From Lachnospiraceae bacterium (lineage in GTDB: Bacteria; Bacillota; Clostridia; Lachnospirales; Lachnospiraceae): 64,000 nt of DNA. How positions within the stretch are numbered: the stretch's first letter is position 1; every line of letters starts with the position of its first letter. Shown piece by piece: positions 50,494-61,052 of the stretch. The position numbers and the translations under genes were made by a program. The notes below the pieces were generated by a model. It saw only the letters and a list, made by a program, of their open reading frames with translations. It made no database searches and was not told where the DNA came from. Location of the stretch: contig JAQYAY010000012.1 in NCBI GenBank assembly GCA_029338735.1, positions 1-64,000 on the forward strand. The letters run 5' to 3'.

Positions 50494-51387
50494 TTACTTT
50501 TTTGGTTCGTATATCTTCACATCATCCTTCTCGAATGATTCCGGTATATCAATATGTCCTGTATAGACTGTTGTTGCCGGGCCTTTGAGGAAGACGGTGT
50601 CCTTATCCCTGTCATAATGAACTACGAGGTCGCCGCCTAAGAGATGTATCGTGACCTCATCATCTGTATAGCCATTGATGACTGCTGCTACGGCTGTCGC
50701 GCAGGCGCCTGTACCGCAGGCCATTGTCTCTCCGCTGCCTCGCTCCCAGACTCTCATACGGATATTTTTACGATCAAGGATATTGGCGAATTCTGTATTG
50801 ATCCTCTGTGGGAAAGTCGGATGATTCTCGAACAGTGGCCCGATATGCGGCAGATCGAGTGTCCTTGTATCCTCATCTGTGAAGATGACACAATGTGGAT
50901 TGCCCATTGATACACAGGTCACACGAAAGATATTGCCATCGACCTCCATCGGCTCATTGACCATCTGCTCCTTTGGAAAAGTAACCGGTATCTTCGATGC
51001 CGTAAGAATCGGTGATCCCATATCCACAAGAACTGTATCTACCCTGTCATCCTTTATGGTGAGCTCAAGTGTCTTGATTCCTGCAAGCGTCTCTACCGTG
51101 ATCTCTGTCTTGTCTGTGAGACCATTGTCATAGACGTACTTTGCGACACATCTGATGCCGTTTCCGCACATCTCACCCTTGGAACCGTCGGCATTGTACA
51201 TATCCATCTGGAAGTCTGCTACCTTGCTCTTCTTGATGAGAATAAGTCCATCTGATCCGATCCCGAAATGCCTGTCACTTACGAATCTTGCAACCGCAGG
51301 TGCATCATCAATATCACGCTCAGTACAGTCTACATATACATAATCATTGCCTGTACCATGCATTTTTGTAAAATCAAACGAAGTCAT
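50494..51387 (-). CDS. dapF: Diaminopimelate epimerase
   Basis: FTKMHGTGNDYVYVDC, NADGSKGEMCGNGIRCVAKYVYDNG, GETMACGTGACATAVAA. Confidence 0.96.
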   Translation of the reverse strand: MTSFDFTKMHGTGNDYVYVDCTERDIDDAPAVARFVSDRHFGIGSDGLILIKKSKVADFQMDMYNADGSKGEMCGNGIRCVAKYVYDNGLTDKTEITVETLAGIKTLELTIKDDRVDTVLVDMGSPILTASKIPVTFPKEQMVNEPMEVDGNIFRVTCVSMGNPHCVIFTDEDTRTLDLPHIGPLFENHPTFPQRINTEFANILDRKNIRMRVWERGSGETMACGTGACATAVAAVINGYTDDEVTIHLLGGDLVVHYDRDKDTVFLKGPATTVYTGHIDIPESFEKDDVKIYEPKK

Positions 51388-51404
51388 AAAAATCACTCCT
51401 TAAT

Positions 51405-52184
51405 TCAGCCTTCTTCTATTATACTTAAAATCTTTGACAGTTCAAGCCTTCCTCCGAAAATATCAAGTGCACTTCCTATCGTCACATCTATACGTCCATC
51501 TGTCAGCTTCCTGATTTCTCGCAGATCATCGTAGCTTCCGACTCCTCCGGCGTAGGTGAGGGGCACACCATCATAGTCAGAAAGTATTGACAGCAGCTGT
51601 TCATCTGCTCCTGCCTTTTTCCCTTCTACATCTGCTGCATGGATCAGATATTCATCACTGTAATCATCGAGATATGACAACAGATCAGGAGACAGCTTCT
51701 GATCTGTGAACTTCTGCCATCTGTCAGTCACTACGTAATATTCGTTGTCTCTCTTACGGCATGACAGATCAAGCACTATATGCTCTCTCCCTGCCACACT
51801 CACAAGTCTCTTCAGACAGTCCATCTGTATCTGCCCATCTGAGAAAATAAAGCTTGTGAAAATACCATGTGATGCGCCTGCATCAAGGAACTCTGATACA
51901 TTCGTATCATCGAGTCCGCCGCCAGCCATCAGGCCGCTTGGATACGTCTGCAGCGCAAGAAGTGCCTGCTTCTTTGATGCCTCATACTCAGCCGTACCAC
52001 GGGCATTGAGCATGATGACATGCCCACCGGTGAGTCCCATCTGCTGATACATCAGAGCATAGTATGCGCTGTCCTTATCAGCCACGAAATTTTCAGTCGC
52101 AGAGTCCGTCTCATCCCGCAGACTCCCGCCAACAATCTGTTTCACTTTTCCATCATGGATGTCTATACAAGGTCTGAATTTCAT
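51405..52184 (-). CDS. hisA: Phosphoribosylformimino-5-aminoimidazole carboxamide ribotide isomerase, eukaryotic (HIS6)-type
   Basis: MKFRPCIDIHDGKVKQIVGGSLRDE...ENFVADKDSAYYALMYQQMGLTGGHVIMLN; start at 52184. Confidence 0.85.
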   Translation of the reverse strand: MKFRPCIDIHDGKVKQIVGGSLRDETDSATENFVADKDSAYYALMYQQMGLTGGHVIMLNARGTAEYEASKKQALLALQTYPSGLMAGGGLDDTNVSEFLDAGASHGIFTSFIFSDGQIQMDCLKRLVSVAGREHIVLDLSCRKRDNEYYVVTDRWQKFTDQKLSPDLLSYLDDYSDEYLIHAADVEGKKAGADEQLLSILSDYDGVPLTYAGGVGSYDDLREIRKLTDGRIDVTIGSALDIFGGRLELSKILSIIEEG

Positions 52185-52200
52185 AAATCTATTATAGCGA

Positions 52201-52229
52201 AAAAAAAGCGACGGGTCCATACCCGCCGC
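52201..52229 (-). terminator. Intrinsic terminator downstream of the coiled-coil gene
   Basis: Minus strand GCGGCGGGTATGGACCCGTCGC then TTTTTTT. Confidence 0.75.
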
Positions 52230-52240
52230 AAAAGTTATTA

Positions 52241-54679
52241 TCAGTCTTCATCATCCGACGAAATCGCATCAAATCTGTAAAGGAACTTGACAGCGCCGTT
52301 CTTGCCATCGGCAATACCAGTGAAACTCTGATAGCTCTCACCAGCATCTATTGCGGCACGAAGGTGATTAGCAAGAGGCTTGATGTCACCATTATAGGCA
52401 TTGATCAGCTTCTCGATGCCTTCCTTGTTGAACTTCACGACACCATCATAGAGCTCGTCTGCACCATCAGCAAGTGAGCCTGATCCATCATAGAGCTGGT
52501 CGATTCCAGAACCAAGCTTTGTAGAACCATTGTATAGCTTATTGACGCCAGTAGAGATCTGACCTGCACCAGATGCGAGCTGTGAAGCACCGCCTGTAAG
52601 CCTGTCATTATTGGCAACGAGCTTCTGGCTGCCTGAATAGAGTTTATCTACACCATCAAGGAGTGCATTGACCTGAGTTGAAAGGCCTGAAATATTGGAC
52701 AGATTAACTCCACTTATATCTGCTGAATTAACAGCAGAATTCAGAGTATCAATTCCGGCACCGAGCTGCTTCTGACCATCGGCAAGCTTCTTCACTCCGG
52801 CATTTGCCTGAGTCATTCCATCGCTTACACTCTTTGCACCATCAGCCAGCTTTGAAGAACCATCAGCCAGCTGCTTGCTGCCATCTGTCAGCTTCTTTAC
52901 CTGTCCCTGTACTGCCTCACTCTTCAATGTACTTTCGAGCTGCCTGCCTGCTGTATCAAGAGCTGTCTTTGCGGCCTGAACCTGATGCAGTCCGTCAAGA
53001 ACTGTGTAGTATGTAGCAGTAGCCTTCGTAGCATCTCCACCATTGGCCTGTGCAAGTGCTGTGATCATCTGTTGCTGTCCTGCAGTGAGCTTTGTCACAA
53101 CAGTATCTATATTGTCAAGAGTAATCTTCTCGTCAGCTCCGAGAATTCCGCTCTGACGGAGAAGTCCGAGAACCTGCTCGGTATTGAGCTTCTGATTGAT
53201 CTCATTTGTCAGCTGCCTATCTGACTGGGCTGTGAACAGTGTGCCTGCACCATTCAGTACTGATGAGATCTGTCCGATTCCCTTGTCAAGAGCAGACGCT
53301 CCACTTGATACCTGAGAAGCTGCATCTGATACCTGCTTTGATCCGGCAGTCAGCTTGTCCATGCTGCTGACAAGTCCTGGATTCTTGTCCGTGCCATCAC
53401 CATTGTATCCGGCAACGAGCTGATCAGAACCCTTCTTCAGTGCTGCAACACCTGTAGACAGCTGCTGTAACTGCTGTACGAGATTGCTGCCTGAGAGCTG
53501 CTTTGTAAGTACCGGGACCAGTGTCTTTACAGGAGCGAGACTGCTGCGAAGCTGTCCGATTCCTCCATTCAGTTGTGAAACCCCGTTTGTATATGTCTTG
53601 AGTCCCTTTGAAAGCGTTCCTGCGCCATTTGAGAAAGTTCCCATACTCTTCTGAAGAGTACCAAGTCCGTTCGTGATCTGGCTGTTGCCATCCTTCAGCT
53701 GACCAGCGCCATCCTGTAGCTTCGTAGCACCATTACTCAGCTGCTTGCTGCCATCCTCTAGCTGCTTCGTAGCATCTGTGAGCTTGTCCATATCAGAGCT
53801 CAGATCATCCGTGCTCTCAGAGTTCGAAGTCAGGAGATTGGATGCATCGACAAGAGCTGTCATCTGAGTCTCAAGATCGAAATCTTTCACATCAGCCTCG
53901 ACATCAAATGACTCAGGAAGTGACAGATCCTTGTCGAAAGAACCGCCAGCCTTTTCAAGAGAATCCCTGACTCCCGGAAGTGCATATCCGAGGACGATTG
54001 ACTTCGTACCATTCTGTACGATACGGCCGTTAGTCACTTTTACATTGGAAAAATCATCGTTTAAGATCATTCCTGTAATGGCTGCAAATGGAACAACAAC
54101 TGATACTTTCTCGCCGTTTACTTTTTCCTCGAAATTCGTATTGTTCGTATAGTCATAATGGATCTTCACATGACCGCTCTGACCAGCAAGCTCGTCAGGA
54201 GTCACTTCATTTCCATCAAGCGTATAGGTGACTTTTACAGAGACAGGAGCCTGCTTCGTTGTATGACCCTGATAGTAGATATCATTGCCATCAGCCTGCC
54301 AGGTGAGCTTGTCACCATCCTGAGTGAACTTCTCATTACCATTCGTATTCGTGATGTCTGTCAGATCCTCTGCTACATCATCAATTGTATCCTCGCCGTC
54401 CTTATTGATGAGGTGAGATGCAACGATTGTATCAGATACTGAGCCATCCGGCTTGGAGATCAGGTAGACTGTCTCATCCTTGTCGAGATCCTTGCTCTCC
54501 ACTTTTACATGATCACCGTTTATCAGGCTGTTTGTCGTCTGTTCAGTCGCAGAAGCCTTATCTGCCATAGCTGTGTACTGAACTGAGCCTGTTGCCACAA
54601 GTCCTACAACGAGGGCGCCGGCAACAACTCTGATGATATATTTTTTCTTAAAAATCTTTCTTAATTCAGGTAACTTCAT
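52241..54679 (-). CDS. Membrane-anchored extracytoplasmic coiled-coil protein with xQLxxGxxxLxxG repeats (YhgE/Pip-like)
   Basis: One N-terminal TM (YIIRVVAGALVVGLVATGSV), then many DGSKQLSNGATKLQDGAGQLKDG-type repeats; ATG 54679 with AAAGGAG. Confidence 0.75.
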   Translation of the reverse strand: MKLPELRKIFKKKYIIRVVAGALVVGLVATGSVQYTAMADKASATEQTTNSLINGDHVKVESKDLDKDETVYLISKPDGSVSDTIVASHLINKDGEDTIDDVAEDLTDITNTNGNEKFTQDGDKLTWQADGNDIYYQGHTTKQAPVSVKVTYTLDGNEVTPDELAGQSGHVKIHYDYTNNTNFEEKVNGEKVSVVVPFAAITGMILNDDFSNVKVTNGRIVQNGTKSIVLGYALPGVRDSLEKAGGSFDKDLSLPESFDVEADVKDFDLETQMTALVDASNLLTSNSESTDDLSSDMDKLTDATKQLEDGSKQLSNGATKLQDGAGQLKDGNSQITNGLGTLQKSMGTFSNGAGTLSKGLKTYTNGVSQLNGGIGQLRSSLAPVKTLVPVLTKQLSGSNLVQQLQQLSTGVAALKKGSDQLVAGYNGDGTDKNPGLVSSMDKLTAGSKQVSDAASQVSSGASALDKGIGQISSVLNGAGTLFTAQSDRQLTNEINQKLNTEQVLGLLRQSGILGADEKITLDNIDTVVTKLTAGQQQMITALAQANGGDATKATATYYTVLDGLHQVQAAKTALDTAGRQLESTLKSEAVQGQVKKLTDGSKQLADGSSKLADGAKSVSDGMTQANAGVKKLADGQKQLGAGIDTLNSAVNSADISGVNLSNISGLSTQVNALLDGVDKLYSGSQKLVANNDRLTGGASQLASGAGQISTGVNKLYNGSTKLGSGIDQLYDGSGSLADGADELYDGVVKFNKEGIEKLINAYNGDIKPLANHLRAAIDAGESYQSFTGIADGKNGAVKFLYRFDAISSDDED

Positions 54680-54699
54680 AATGTTTCTCCTTTCATCTA

Positions 54700-56781
54700 T
54701 CATCTATCAGCTTTCGGCCTGAAACCGGCACTTGTGTGAATTATTATCTTATCAAATATCATAAACATCGACGGCAGCATGAAGATTACAACCACCATAC
54801 TGATCAGTGCACCTCTTGCCATGAGCATGCAGAGGGATGAGATCATGTCGATGTCAGAGTAGATTGCAACTCCGAATGTAGCTCCGAAGAATGTAAGTGC
54901 TGATGCAACGATCGAGGTGATCGACCCGTGCAGTGCATCGGTGATGGCATCCTTCTTCTCCATTCCATTGTACCGGTTCGTCTTGTACCTGTTCGTCATA
55001 AGTATTGCGTAGTCTACGGTAGAACCCAGCTGGATAGTACCTATGACAATGCTTGCAATGAACGGCAGCGTCACATTCGTGTAATAAGGAATACCCATAT
55101 TGATGGCGATAGCAAACTCGATGACAGCCACCAGAATAACAGGTATCGAAATCGACCTGAACGAAATCAGGATGATAAAGAACACGATAATGATTGATAC
55201 CGCATTTACACGATTGAAGTCTGTATTCGTGACATCGACCAGGTCCCTCGTACAAGGAGCCTCACCTATGAGCATTGCTGACTTGTCATAGCTCTTGATG
55301 ATCTTCTCAATCTGATTACACTGCTTATTGACCGCTGATGTAGCTGTCGCGTAATCGGATGTGACGATCATCAGCTGCTTGTCTCCGTTATTGATCTCTT
55401 CCTTTATATTCTGAGGAATGATATCAGATGGAATCATAGGACCTGTCAGTGAATCAGCAGATACTGCCATCTTGACACCCGGAAGCTTCTGGATGTCATT
55501 GATCATCTTATCCGACTGTTCTGCCGGCAGATCTGCATCTGCAATGATGACAGAAGTTGCACCCATCTTGAAATCACTGTTCATCTTTTCATTGGCCTGC
55601 TTGCTCTTCATCGAATCAGGAAGTCTGCCTGCGAGGTCGTAGTACACCTTCGTGTGATTCTGTCCATAGAATGCAGGAACTATCAACAGAAGGAAGATCA
55701 CGAAAAATACATAGCAGTGCTTTACTACCCAGTTGGCGATTTTTCCGAGGTCCGGCATGATGACCTTGTGATTCGTCTTGCGGACGATCGGGTCGAATAC
55801 CAGGATCAGTGACGGCAGGATGGTCACGCAGGAAACGAGTCCGAACAGAACACCTTTGGCCATTACGATACCGAGGTCAAGACCGATTCTAAAGCTCATG
55901 AAGCACAGAGCTATGAAACCTGCGATCGTTGTCGTCGAAGAACCCGCTATTGAAAGGAAAGTCTTACTGATGGCATGTGCCATTGCAGTCTTATTATCCT
56001 CTTTGAATACGTCCTGCTGCTCTTCGTAGCTGTGCCACAGGAAAATCGAATAGTCCATCGTGACACCGAGCTGCAGGACAGCTGCCAGGGCCTGCGTCAC
56101 ATACGAGATCTCTCCCTGGATGAAGTTCGTACCGAGATTGTACAGAACCGCCATTCCTATTGATACCAGGAAAAGGAAAGGCACAAAGGCCGAATCCAGT
56201 GTGATCATCAGGACTATGAGACAGAGTACAACTGCGATGATGACGTATATAGGAACCTCTTTCTCTGAGAGGTTTGCCGTGTCATTTATGACTGAAGCCA
56301 TACCTGATACGAAGCACTGCTTACTTAGCTTTGCATTCATGGTATTCAGGGCCTTCATCGTACCATCAGCGGCCATACCCTGATCAAACAGAATGACCAT
56401 CAGATCCGAATTCTTGTCTGCATTGTGGATGAACTTGTATGCCTTCTCAGGAAGTGCTTCCTTCGGGATATTCATGTCCATCACTGATCCGTACCAGAGA
56501 ACTTTCTTGACATGAGGGATATCTGAAATAGTATCCGCTGTCTTCTTCAGGTCCTTGTTGTCCATACCTTCGACTACAACGAATGAGTAGGCACCTGTTC
56601 CGAAATCCTTCAGCAGGATGTCCTGTCCTTTCATTGTGTCGATGTTTTTTGGCAGATACGAAAGAATATCGTAATTGACTCTCGTGTTCGCGTAGCTGAT
56701 CAATGAAGGTATCAGCAACAGCACAGCAAGGATCAGAATTACGAATCTGCTCTTTACTACTGCCTTTCCAAATTTTAACAT
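54700..56781 (-). CDS. MMPL/RND-family transporter
   Basis: Two repeats of 6-TM RND units; GVTMDYSIFLWHSYEE, GSTVDYAILMTNRYK. Confidence 0.92.
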   Translation of the reverse strand: MLKFGKAVVKSRFVILILAVLLLIPSLISYANTRVNYDILSYLPKNIDTMKGQDILLKDFGTGAYSFVVVEGMDNKDLKKTADTISDIPHVKKVLWYGSVMDMNIPKEALPEKAYKFIHNADKNSDLMVILFDQGMAADGTMKALNTMNAKLSKQCFVSGMASVINDTANLSEKEVPIYVIIAVVLCLIVLMITLDSAFVPFLFLVSIGMAVLYNLGTNFIQGEISYVTQALAAVLQLGVTMDYSIFLWHSYEEQQDVFKEDNKTAMAHAISKTFLSIAGSSTTTIAGFIALCFMSFRIGLDLGIVMAKGVLFGLVSCVTILPSLILVFDPIVRKTNHKVIMPDLGKIANWVVKHCYVFFVIFLLLIVPAFYGQNHTKVYYDLAGRLPDSMKSKQANEKMNSDFKMGATSVIIADADLPAEQSDKMINDIQKLPGVKMAVSADSLTGPMIPSDIIPQNIKEEINNGDKQLMIVTSDYATATSAVNKQCNQIEKIIKSYDKSAMLIGEAPCTRDLVDVTNTDFNRVNAVSIIIVFFIILISFRSISIPVILVAVIEFAIAINMGIPYYTNVTLPFIASIVIGTIQLGSTVDYAILMTNRYKTNRYNGMEKKDAITDALHGSITSIVASALTFFGATFGVAIYSDIDMISSLCMLMARGALISMVVVIFMLPSMFMIFDKIIIHTSAGFRPKADR

Positions 56782-56833
56782 CTGAAACTTTTCACTCCGT
56801 TTCTTTAAACATAATCTTTTCACAAATTATTAT

Positions 56834-56873
56834 AAAAAAATAAGACCCGTAATTGAATATTCAATCGCGGGTC
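56834..56873 (-). terminator. Intrinsic terminator of the amino-acid ABC operon
   Basis: Minus strand GACCCGCGATTGAATATTCAATTACGGGTC-TTATTTTTTT, with TTGAATATTCAA palindrome inside. Confidence 0.75.
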
Positions 56874-56916
56874 GCATGTATTTTTTAAATATACATTTTG
56901 AGTTAATTGTAATTGT

Positions 56917-57666
56917 TCAGAATTTACCAAGGAACTGCCGGGTTCTCTCATTAGTGGAAGCAAAAACCTTCTCAGGCGTATCATTTTCTATGATGACACC
57001 CTTCTCCATGAAGATGATCCTGTCAGAAACCTCTCTTGCAAACTGCATCTCATGAGTGACAATGACCATCGTCATCTTCTCTGCTGCAAGCTGCTTGATG
57101 ACTCTCAGAATCTCCTGAGTCAGCTCAGGGTCAAGTGCCGATGTAGGTTCATCGAAATACAGGATGTCGGGCTTCATTGCAAGTGCCCTGGCAATTGCCA
57201 CTCTCTGCTTCTGTCCACCTGAGAGCTCACACGGATACGCATCTGCCTTATCAGACAGTCCAACTTTTTCAAGAAGTTCCCTGGCCTCTTTAAAAACCTC
57301 TGCCTTGTCTCTCTTCTGATTGTGGATAGGGGCATCGGTAATATTCCGAAGCACGTTAAAATGCGGAAACAGTTCGAAGTTCTGGAACACCAGTCCGAAA
57401 TATCCTTTGGCTTTTCTTATATGATCCTTTGACGCATAGACAGAATGGCCGTTCACACTCTTTACGACTTCATCGCCCATATACGCAAGGCTGCCGTCAT
57501 CCATTGTCTCAAGGAATGTCGCACAACGGAGAAGTGTAGATTTTCCTGAACCGGACGGACCTATGATGCTGACGACTTCGCCCTTGTCGACGAAGAGGCT
57601 GATGTCCTTTAATACCTCTGTATCGTCAAAGCTTTTCTTTATATGATTTATCTCAACAATATGCAT
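56917..57666 (-). CDS. Polar amino acid ABC transporter, ATP-binding protein
   Basis: [54 protein letters not shown]. Confidence 0.95.
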   Translation of the reverse strand: MHIVEINHIKKSFDDTEVLKDISLFVDKGEVVSIIGPSGSGKSTLLRCATFLETMDDGSLAYMGDEVVKSVNGHSVYASKDHIRKAKGYFGLVFQNFELFPHFNVLRNITDAPIHNQKRDKAEVFKEARELLEKVGLSDKADAYPCELSGGQKQRVAIARALAMKPDILYFDEPTSALDPELTQEILRVIKQLAAEKMTMVIVTHEMQFAREVSDRIIFMEKGVIIENDTPEKVFASTNERTRQFLGKF

Positions 57667-57674
57667 TCTTACAC

Positions 57675-58328
57675 CTAAATACTGTAATATGACATGCTCT
57701 TCTCAATGCGTGCCATGATCCATGCTACTACTGCATTGAAAATGAAGTAGAAGACGCCTGCTGCCATCAGAGGACCTACGTTATGGACTGCCGCTGAAAG
57801 AGCCTTCGCCTCTGTAAACATCTCCGCATAAGCGATTGAGAATGAAAGGGACGTGTCCTTTACCAGAGTGATGACCTCATTCGTGATCGATGGAAGTATC
57901 CTCTTCCAGACCTGTGGAAGAACTATGGCGAAAAATGTCCTGCTCTTCGAATATCCGAGCACCTCGGCTGCCTCATACTGTCCCTGAGGGATTGAGCCAA
58001 AGCCCGAGCGGTATATCTCTGCAAAATATGCTGCATAGTTGAGAGAAAAAGCGATGATTACCGCTATTCCTCTGTACGCCGGTGTTGTGGATACTCCGAA
58101 TATATAGTAGGGTCCGAAATAGATGACTATGAGCTGCAGCATCAGAGGCGTTCCACGCATGATGGCTATGTAGATCCTCATGATCCATGAAAGGACCGGA
58201 TTCTTCGATACTCTGCCGAAATATATCAGAAAGCCTAATGGCAGGGAAAAAACGAGTGTCAGAACGAAGATCTGTATCGTCGTGAGCATTCCCTGTCCGA
58301 GTTCAAGAAGTATAGTTGCTATATCCAT
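57675..58328 (-). CDS. Polar amino acid ABC transporter, permease
   Basis: HisM/GlnP family: [44 protein letters not shown]. Confidence 0.94.
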   Translation of the reverse strand: MDIATILLELGQGMLTTIQIFVLTLVFSLPLGFLIYFGRVSKNPVLSWIMRIYIAIMRGTPLMLQLIVIYFGPYYIFGVSTTPAYRGIAVIIAFSLNYAAYFAEIYRSGFGSIPQGQYEAAEVLGYSKSRTFFAIVLPQVWKRILPSITNEVITLVKDTSLSFSIAYAEMFTEAKALSAAVHNVGPLMAAGVFYFIFNAVVAWIMARIEKSMSYYSI

Positions 58329-59182
58329 TATTTGCTCTCACCTAAAATGCTGACGTTCTCACCGAACCACTTCTTTGAGATCTTCTCAAAGGTTCCATCC
58401 TCATCCATCTCGTGAAGTGCCTTGTTCACCTGATCGCGAAGTGCGCCATTTCCCTTCTTGAAGCCTACTGCATACTGCTCTGAGCTGATCTCATCCGGCA
58501 GAATCGTAAACTCATCCTTCTTGTTCTTGATCTGGTCAAGTGCTACGAACTTGTCCATTGCGACTGCATCTACGGCTCCTGACTCGAGGTCCATCATGGC
58601 TGTATTGTAATCTGCTACTGAGATCATCTGTGCAAAGCTGTTCTTCAGATCCTTATTCTCATCACTATTAAGGGCTGACTCTGCTGATGAATCCTTCTGC
58701 ACATCTACTGTCTTGCCCTTGAGTCCGCTATTATCCTTGATGCCGCTATTGCTCTTGACCACGAATACCTGGGCATTGTCCATATAGCAGTCTGACCAGG
58801 TATATGCATCCTCACGGCCATTGATCGTGAATCCGTTCCAGATACAGTCGATCGTTCCACTTGAGAGCTCCATATCCTTGGCATCCCAGTCGATCGGCTG
58901 GAGTACTATTTCCTGTCCGAGCCTCTTCGCGGTCTCCTTCGCAAGGTCTATATCAAATCCTGTAAACTCTCCATCGTCACCTACATATCCGAACGGTGGG
59001 AAGTTCTGGTCGAAACCTACGATAAATACCTTGTCGGTATTCTTCACGGCCTTGGTCTTCTTATTAGAAACCTTTGTAGTGCTATCTCCTGATGAAGCCT
59101 TGCCGCTTCCGCCGCATGCCATAAGGGAGAATGCTGTTGCGCCTATGAGTGCTAAGGTGAGTAGTCTCTTGAATACTTTCAT
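58328..59182 (-). CDS. Polar amino acid ABC transporter, substrate-binding lipoprotein
   Basis: Lipobox SLMACGGSG; VGFDQNFPPFGYVGDDGEFTGFDIDLAKETAKRLG. Confidence 0.94.
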   Translation of the reverse strand: MKVFKRLLTLALIGATAFSLMACGGSGKASSGDSTTKVSNKKTKAVKNTDKVFIVGFDQNFPPFGYVGDDGEFTGFDIDLAKETAKRLGQEIVLQPIDWDAKDMELSSGTIDCIWNGFTINGREDAYTWSDCYMDNAQVFVVKSNSGIKDNSGLKGKTVDVQKDSSAESALNSDENKDLKNSFAQMISVADYNTAMMDLESGAVDAVAMDKFVALDQIKNKKDEFTILPDEISSEQYAVGFKKGNGALRDQVNKALHEMDEDGTFEKISKKWFGENVSILGESK

Positions 59183-59237
59183 TTTGTCCTCCAGAAATCA
59201 ATTTCCTAATTTACTACTTTAATGCACTAATAAGGTA

Positions 59238-60980
59238 TCACAATAACATCGTAAATTCAAGAGGTATATTACTGTCGCCCATGGACTTCCTAAAATCATA
59301 TGTTTTATCACAGTATTTCAAGATTCCCGGTCTGTGTGTTGTGACTACAGTCAGCCTGGACTCCTTGTCCCTCATTATATTTGCAATGACCTTTTCTTCT
59401 GTCGCAAGGTCCAGGGCTGAGGTTGCTTCATCAAGGACAAGGATTGGTGCCTTACGGAGAATGGCACGGGCGATTGCGATTCGCTGGATCTGACCTGATG
59501 AGAAGCCGTTCCCGCCTTCGAGGACTTCGGAGTCCAGTCCGCCTCTTTCTGATACGAAGTCCCAGGCACAGGCACATTTCAACGCTTCTATCATCTCTTC
59601 ATCAGAAGCCTGCGGATCTGCCGCCTGCAGATTCTCCCTGACACTGCCTGAGAACATCGTACTCTTCTGTGGCACTATCGAGAAAAATTTTCTGGTCGAT
59701 GCTGACAATGGCAGTTCCTTGCCATCACAGCTCACATATGCCTTTCCTTCTGAAAGTCTGACTAGTGATAAGAGACATCTTATAAATGTAGTCTTGCCTT
59801 CTCCCGATGGTCCGACACAGGCATAGGCTTTGCCTTTCTCCATTTCAAGAGAGACATCTTTAAATATGTAATCATCTGACCCCTCATAATGGAATGATGC
59901 ATTCTCAAAATGAACTGTGAAATCATCCTTTCTCATATCAGGCAGCATCTTCAGTGTCTTTGGATCATCTGAGAAGTCATCCTTATCCATATCAATGATT
60001 TCAAGAATTCGACGTGCTGATGTATCAAGAGAAATAGCCTGTGAAAATGATGAACCTAGCGAATTTACAGATCCTGTAAGTGTTCCTGACAGGCTTAAGA
60101 ACATGGTCATCGTACCATATGAGATAAAACCGGACCACACGCGGTAAATACCCCAGCCATAGGAAGAGTAACTGACAAGAAGACCGGCAAGACTTATGAT
60201 TATAGATGATGCAATAGTCATGTTATTGTAGTCTATCTTCATACGATTGAACTCCTGCAATGATTCTTTAAACCTTGCGGCATATAACCTGAGAAGATCG
60301 AATGCTTTAATAAAACCTATATTTGAAAATGTTTCCTGAGTAAATCCATATATATCGGAATTTTTCTTAGAACTGGCAAGGGAATTGTTCTGCATTTTCC
60401 TTGTCATCTTTCTGGATATCACTATTGAAAAAGGAATACCAAGGAGCGCAAATATCGCAAAAGTCCAGTCATACCACAAAACCATTCCCAAGGCTCCCAC
60501 AAACCTTACAATATTTGTAATAACCGCCGGTATAAAGCTCAACACACCAGATGAAATATTTTCCGTATCATTATTAAGTCGCGCTAAAATATCTCCCGAA
60601 TGATATTTCGAAAGTTTTTCCCATTTTGAATCTATCATTCGTCCAAATATTTCAGACTTAATCGACGTTGACACAGTCAGGCTTATCCTAAGTGAAAAAT
60701 AATTAGTCACCTGTGCTATCGCCATATTTACTAATGCAACAACAATAGTCAGAATAAAATATTTAAGCAGCTCCCCTTTTTCCTGACCAGTGATTATATC
60801 CACAAGATTTTTAGAAATTAATGAAGAAAGTAATCCTGTAAAAACACCTGTCAGACTCATTACTGTATAAAAAACAATGCTTCCAATATGCTGTCTGGTA
60901 AAATAATATACAAAAGAAATACTTTTTTTTAATGAGTCTGTATCCAGATTCATCAATCTTCCTATCAGGTTCTTCTTCAT
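59238..60980 (-). CDS. ABC transporter, fused permease/ATPase, no C39 peptidase domain
   Basis: 580 aa; VGPSGEGKTTFIRCLLSLV, GGNGFSSGQIQRIAIARAILRKAPILVLDEATSALD. Confidence 0.92.
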   Translation of the reverse strand: MKKNLIGRLMNLDTDSLKKSISFVYYFTRQHIGSIVFYTVMSLTGVFTGLLSSLISKNLVDIITGQEKGELLKYFILTIVVALVNMAIAQVTNYFSLRISLTVSTSIKSEIFGRMIDSKWEKLSKYHSGDILARLNNDTENISSGVLSFIPAVITNIVRFVGALGMVLWYDWTFAIFALLGIPFSIVISRKMTRKMQNNSLASSKKNSDIYGFTQETFSNIGFIKAFDLLRLYAARFKESLQEFNRMKIDYNNMTIASSIIISLAGLLVSYSSYGWGIYRVWSGFISYGTMTMFLSLSGTLTGSVNSLGSSFSQAISLDTSARRILEIIDMDKDDFSDDPKTLKMLPDMRKDDFTVHFENASFHYEGSDDYIFKDVSLEMEKGKAYACVGPSGEGKTTFIRCLLSLVRLSEGKAYVSCDGKELPLSASTRKFFSIVPQKSTMFSGSVRENLQAADPQASDEEMIEALKCACAWDFVSERGGLDSEVLEGGNGFSSGQIQRIAIARAILRKAPILVLDEATSALDLATEEKVIANIMRDKESRLTVVTTHRPGILKYCDKTYDFRKSMGDSNIPLEFTMLL

Positions 60981-60995
60981 TAATATTCCTTACAC

Positions 60996-61031
60996 AAAAA
61001 ACAGGGCTTATCATATTTTCGATAAGCCCTG
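60996..61031 (-). terminator. Intrinsic terminator between the 130-aa precursor-like gene and the ABC exporter
   Basis: Minus strand CAGGGCTTATC-N8-GATAAGCCCTG-TTTTTT. Confidence 0.8.
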
Positions 61032-61052
61032 ATAATAAATTACATAGATATA

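Noticed and set aside
56844-56873. TTGAATATTCAA as an operator for the MMPL gene
   Set aside because: It lies inside the stem/loop of an intrinsic terminator with a following T-tract, which explains the symmetry.
59238-60980. C39-type bacteriocin exporter
   Set aside because: The protein begins directly with TM segments; no N-terminal Cys-protease domain is present, so leader removal must be done by another enzyme.
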